Shown here piece by piece: positions 59,001-64,000 of a stretch of DNA of 64,000 nt. This stretch comes from Atherix ibis (Eukaryota; Arthropoda; Insecta; Diptera; Athericidae). Each line of letters starts with the position of its first letter. Position 1 is the stretch's first letter. A model generated the notes under the pieces. It worked only from the letters and a program-made list of their open reading frames with translations. It did not search any database and was not told the origin of the DNA. The stretch covers positions 117,548,267-117,612,266 of the forward strand of contig OY282605.1 in NCBI GenBank assembly GCA_958298945.1, written 5' to 3'. The translations under genes and the position numbers were made by a program.

Positions 59001-61400
59001 ACTTTAAATGCAAACCGCCAAAGTTGAAAATATCCCATATTTAAATGTAGCAAACTAACCCCTATCAGCTAGTACGAAATGTTGCTAAAGTCTATTACGT
59101 TATAACTTTGGCTTACATCGAATGTTGATTTTTTTCTTGAGAGAGCCATTTGCGCGCAACTAGAAAACGGCTTTTGTAAGCGGTCGTTTCCATCGTAAAT
59201 TAACTATCTAAATTAGTATTTTCCGGTATGATTTTAGTGTTAATGGAAAATTTGAAGTTTCTAGTATAAAACTATGTAAAAATAATAAAAATCTGTGATC
59301 GGGAAATGTCCGAAAATCGATGGTAAACGTGACGCGTCCAACCTATTCTCATACACCATTTCTCGAGCCGATGAGACTTTTTTCTTTCTTTTTTTTTTTG
59401 GTATTTGCCGTCTTCTCTTGTGTGTGCGACGATCGTCAAGCGAAAAATTTCCAAAGTGGAAGAAGGCTCAGCTGGTCTTGGCATAAAAACTTTTGCTTGT
59501 TTATGGCTGTAAATATTGCCATTTAAATTATTAAATTTCTTATAAATATTAAACGAGAGCAGTTTAATTAATTGTTGTTTTTTTTTTCTTCATCTTCTCT
59601 ATATTTAAAGGGGATTTGTGTTTTCTACGTTAGTTTAAATTATTAAAATTAAGGCTACAAAAAAAAAAGAAATTCTTGTCAAAGTAAAAATTACAATTTC
59701 TCAATAATTCGAACGTATCATAAAAATATCTCTGAGATGGTTGGTTTTTTTTTGTTGGAGAAGAAAATTATGCAAATCTGACTTGATGGGGCCATCACGT
59801 CAATAATTTTTATCTATTTGCCTAATAACAGGATATTTTGTTGCATTACCAAATTTGGTTTATTTTCTCTTTAGAAAAACAGGTGAACAAAAAAACAATT
59901 TGCAAAAAGTATTTTTTTTTCTAATTGGTGGTGTGCTCCTCTGCGAAAGTCCGAAAGTCGTGTTGTGTGTTTGTTGGTGGTTAATGATCCGCGAAAAAAA
60001 AAACTGCAAGAAACTGCCGTATTGATGGGGCCACCACCCCTCACTTAGCCGGTTCCACGATGAAATGTGGCAGAGTATAAACAAAAAAAAAGTGCACCAA
60101 TAGTAAAAGGGCTTACCCCCAAGTCCAATTGAAAGTAGAATTTCTCTATTTTCTTTGCTTTGTCCTTCCGTTAAGAGCAAGCAGATTTTCTTAAACGATT
60201 CATAAAATTTTTTGTCGAATTTTAAATATTGAATTTGTCTCAAAGTGTTAATAGTCAGCAAAAGGCGGACATTGTGAAATTTTCTCTCCCTCATTCGATG
60301 ACGACTCGTTTCTTTGGCACATTTTATCAAATGTCGAGAAAAAAAAAAACAAATTTTATACTCTCTTTCCTCCACTTTCCTTCAAAAATATAATTTTTAT
60401 TTCTTATTATTTGACATTCGAATCGTTTGGGAGTTGTTTCCTTCCATTTCCACATGGTTGGTACTTAGGAAATTTTCGATTAGAAATAAAAATATTGTAA
60501 TAAAAAATTTAAATAAAAAAACCATTTTTTAGTTAGTCTCGACCCAAAAAAAACCACACTCTTTTAATCGTGTTCGACGTTTGCCATTTATTTCTTCTCT
60601 TGTGCGCTCAGTCCACCAGCACCACGAGTCGGCTTTTTAATAATTTGTGAAAAATATTCATCGTCACTTCGGTTAATAAAAAGAAAGACCATCGAAAAAT
60701 CGGGTGTACCTTTTTATTTTTCTAAATTCACATTCAGAGGAGAATTTTCCCATCATCTCAGCTTTTCTAAATTTACACTAAACTACAAAAATGCCTAAAA
60801 AAAAGAAGAGAACCTGAGAAAAACCTTCAAAAGAAAACTGCATATTTTTGCTCTCTTTTCTTTCTAATTAGTCAAGGAGAAAATGCAACAACAACAAAAA
60901 TATCTTAAATGGGTTCACATTTAATTGTTGTTGTTTTTTTTTTAAATATTTTTAAATGACAACATTTTGCGAGTTTTAAATTGGTTGGTGGGAAAGGGGG
61001 CTGGTAAGGTAGATTGATTTTCCCTTTCTGTGCGGATTGAAGTTTTTAATATCCGCCCACTCGCGTACGCACCTGTCAATAGAACATACATGGGAGAGAA
61101 AAAAAGGATGTACGCAGAGAGAGAGAGAGAGAAAAGAAAAGAAATTGCGACTCGGAAGAGTGAAACATGAACAAGGGATTACGGAAAGAGAAGAGGGGCT
61201 TTCGGGCCACTACCTTCTTCCGCTGGTGCCCACGCGATCAAAAAAGTTGTTCCTTTCTCTCTCACAATCCGCTCAGAAATAAAATCGAAATGTTCTTGTC
61301 ATCAATCAACTTTGCATAATTGTAAAAAAAAAAAAAAATTACTTATAACGACACCCCCATCCCCCTCGCCTACCCTTGAATTAATAATTTCCTATCAATA
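59001..61400. other. Mixed-composition intergenic sequence
   Basis: GC-richer patches alternate with poly-A/T. The minus strand is open for 171 codons at 60375-59860, the plus strand for ~70 codons in places; none resembles a known family. The 16-bp word TTGATGGGGCCA(T/C)CAC occurs at 59783 and 60022. An (AG)n run lies at 61116-61132. A distal regulatory or 5' UTR role is possible but unproven. Confidence 0.3.
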
Positions 61401-64000
61401 ATTTTTTTTTCTCTTCAACCTACATTAGGTAAATTCAACTAAAGAGCGTGCAAATAGTTTTGTAATTATTCAAAGGAGAATTTTTATTAATCAGTAAAAA
61501 AGTTATTTCTCTTCTTATTTTGGAGTATTTGACCTTTTTTTTAGCAAAACAAAAAAATTAATTATCTTTATTGAGACTAAAAAAAAAAATTTCAAATTAT
61601 TTAAATTTTTTACAAAAACAATTTATTTTATATAATTTTAAAAAAAAAAACGATTTTTTTAAGAAAATTTAAAAAAATTTAATATGCAAAATTACTTAAA
61701 AATTAAAAATTTGCCAAATTAATATTTCTTATTAATTAAAATTTTTACTTGTACTTTTTTTTTTTAATTTTATTTTTACTTAAATTTATATAAATCTTTT
61801 TATTGAAATTTTAATAAATTTGAAAAAGAGAAAAATTATTGTAGTAAAAACAAAAGTTCTTTCTAAAAAAAATTATGTATTTTTTCTTAAGTTTAAATTG
61901 TATTAAAAATTAAAGAACTTTTTTCGTTGAGTTTTCTCCTTTTTTTATATTTTTTTTCCTTAATCTATTGTATTTTAATGAGCCATTTTTTTTTCTAAAG
62001 ATTTTAATTTATTTTAAATTTACTTTTTCATTTTTATTTAAGCTTTTATAAAAATAGAAATCTTTTTATAGAGGGTTTTAAACAATTTGAAAACAAAAAC
62101 AAAATAAAAATAAGAACAATTTTTAAAAAATTTGTTAAAATTAGTTAAAAAAAAGTGCTCCCTAAAAAAAGCATTTAAATTATAATTTTTTTGATAATTT
62201 TTATTAGATTTTTTTTTTTTTTTGGTTTTTTTTTATTTTTGAATTTTTTTTATAATTCTTAAAATATTTTGTTCTTTTTTTAAATATTATATTTTCTTAA
62301 AATTTTTTAATGAATCATTTTTTATTTAAATTTTTTGTTCTTTTCAAAATAAATGTTTTTTTTTAATTTTTTAATTAAAAAAATTTATTTAGGATTTTTT
62401 TCTATATTTTTTTGATTAATTAAAAATTTACCAAAAAATAATTTCTTATTAATTTTAATTTTTTCCCATAAATTATTAAATTTTTTTGGTTTTTTTTTAA
62501 ATTTTCTATTTAATTTTTATTTAAGCTTGTATGACAATAAAAACCATTATATAAATTTTTTAATAATTTGAAAAAAAAAAGAAAAAACAATTTTAAAAAC
62601 TTGTTTAGAAAATTAGTAAAACAAAAAAAGTTCAGTTTCTAAAAAAAAGATTTAACAATTTTTAATTATACTTAAAAAAAATTGTTTTGGTAATTTTTAT
62701 TGGAATTTTTTTGTTGGTTTTTTTATTTATTTTTTTTTAAATTTAATTTCTGAATTTTTTATAATTATTAAAATATTTTTTTGTATTTTATTACTTTAAA
62801 ATTTTTAATGAGCCATTTTTTTTTCAAGATTTTAATATATTTACAAAATTATTGTTTTGTTTTTATTTTTTTTGATTGACTTTAAATTTTTTTCCAGCTT
62901 TTTTTTGTTTGTTTTTATTTTTTTATTTTGCTGTATTCTAATTAATTAAAAATTTATTAAAAAAATATTTTCTATAAATTTCAATTTTTTTCGTTTCTAT
63001 TTTTTAAAACTTTCTATTTTATATTTATTTAAGCTTTTACGACAATAAAAACCTTTTTATAAATTCATTATTAATTTGAAAAAAAAGGAAAAAACAATTT
63101 TAAAAATTTGTTAAGATACAAAATAATACTAAAAATTCAGTTTCTAAAAAAATTTTAACATTTTTTTGCTGTATTTATTTTGTTTTTAATTCTACTTAAA
63201 AAAAATTGGTTACTAATTTTTATTAGAATTTATTCTTTTTTGTCGGTTTTTATTCTTTTTCTTAAATTTACTTTTGGCTCAATTTTTTATAATTTACTTC
63301 CTTCAATTTTTTCGATTAGCACACTTTGTTTTTTTATTTTTTTTTTTTTAAATTTTTATGATTTTTTTTGTATATTTTTACTAAATTTTTTTCATATTTT
63401 AATGTAAATTAATTTATTTTTAATTATTTTGTTAACTTTTTTCTTTTCTCGTTCCTCTTGTTTTTAATAAAATATTTCCTAAAAGTCTGCCTTGTTTCAA
63501 AATTTTCCCTAATTAATAACGGTCGGTCATGTACACCTTACGCAATATAGATTTTTGACAGACACCAACATACATGTGTTAAGTGGTTTGTTCTTAAAAA
63601 CAAAGACCCCCAGAGCGACATATGCAAATAGATTGAAGGGATGAAAAAAAAATATTTTAAAATAAAAACAATAGTCGAATAGTGGAAGGGGGGTGATGGT
63701 GGAGTTCCCTTTTTCTCGTAACAGTATTTACTCAAAAGAAAACCAACAAAAATACATCCTCTTTAAATGTAAAAAATTAAAAAGAAAAAAATAACCTAAA
63801 AATTTATAAGTTTTATCAGTTTTTTTTTAAATTAAAAAAAAACTTTTAAATAATATTTTATCATAAAAAAAAACCAACAAATTACCTAAAAACAAATTAA
63901 AAAACGCAATAAATGTAAATAATGATTAAAACTTTAAAAGTTAATAAAAAGTTTTGCGCAAAAAAAAAACTTAAAACGTTTAAAAACAGAAGAAATTGAA
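61401..64000. other. Extremely AT-rich sequence, no gene seen
   Basis: Long T and A homopolymers with sparse G and C. Loose similarity between about 61700-62350, 62400-62830 and 62900-63200 (CATTTTTTTTTC, TTTAAGCTTT-TA and AATAAAAACC-TTTTTATA words in the same order) suggests an old ~450-600-bp tandem repetition. No gene is visible. Confidence 0.4.

Noticed and set aside
59860..60375. 171-codon minus-strand open frame
   Set aside because: No recognisable domain, spans poly-A/T tracts encoding runs of Lys and Phe, and overlaps an open frame on the other strand.

Overview
This window looks like a gene-poor, very AT-rich stretch of an arthropod nuclear genome, most likely an insect. The evidence is short spliced genes with GT-AG introns, a takeout/JHBP-family gene (a family essentially restricted to arthropods), an animal archease gene, and relics of R1-like and jockey-like LINEs, mariner, Harbinger and hAT transposons. 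I cannot name the species. Only two host protein genes are well supported: a three-exon takeout/JHBP-like gene (32360-36994, +) and a three-exon archease gene with a 25-nt internal microexon (39899-40646, +).

Most of the window is repetitive. From left to right: an R1-like LINE relic (about 735-1290, -); a 13-bp minisatellite (2547-4455, with a decayed patch at 4811-5030); a jockey-like LINE relic (about 5200-6345, +); a Harbinger-type relic (-) and a mariner-type relic (+) at 6.4-7.45 kb; a 212-222-bp satellite (8540-9930, -/+ undetermined); a jockey-like RT C-terminal relic (about 10290-10520, -); a 3.5-kb array of a 9-bp unit, TTTTTTCAG (10946-14452); a field of ~150-bp units carrying the motif CGACTTACGAA (about 15.5-24.0 kb), which contains two long perfect hairpins and is interrupted by a 20-bp minisatellite (21274-22985); and a 14-bp minisatellite (about 24.96-26.96 kb).

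The ~80-87-bp family with core TTGACCTAAAATTTCAAA forms three blocks (29.15-30.79, 32.85-34.87, 37.27-38.32 kb). They lie before, inside intron 1 of, and after the takeout-like gene. Next come a Pif1/Helitron-type helicase relic (38.46-38.94 kb), the archease gene, a complete-ended but internally deleted mariner (42450-43473), a 182-bp satellite bounded by duplicated flanks (44.85-46.32 kb), and a triplicated segment carrying the left end of a hAT element, followed by a hAT copy with both termini and a transposase C-terminal remnant (48.34-50.26 kb). A smaller field at 52.7-54.2 kb carries the CGACTTACGAA motif in the opposite orientation. The last 10 kb is nearly featureless AT-rich sequence.

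The two genes have no evident functional link: one encodes a predicted secreted lipophilic-ligand carrier, the other an intracellular cofactor of the tRNA ligase. The strongest signals to pursue are the related CTGAA-core minisatellites of different unit length, the 9-bp array that reads as hundreds of consecutive consensus 3' splice acceptors, the ~148-bp phased motif field with long perfect hairpins, and the takeout gene embedded in one satellite family.
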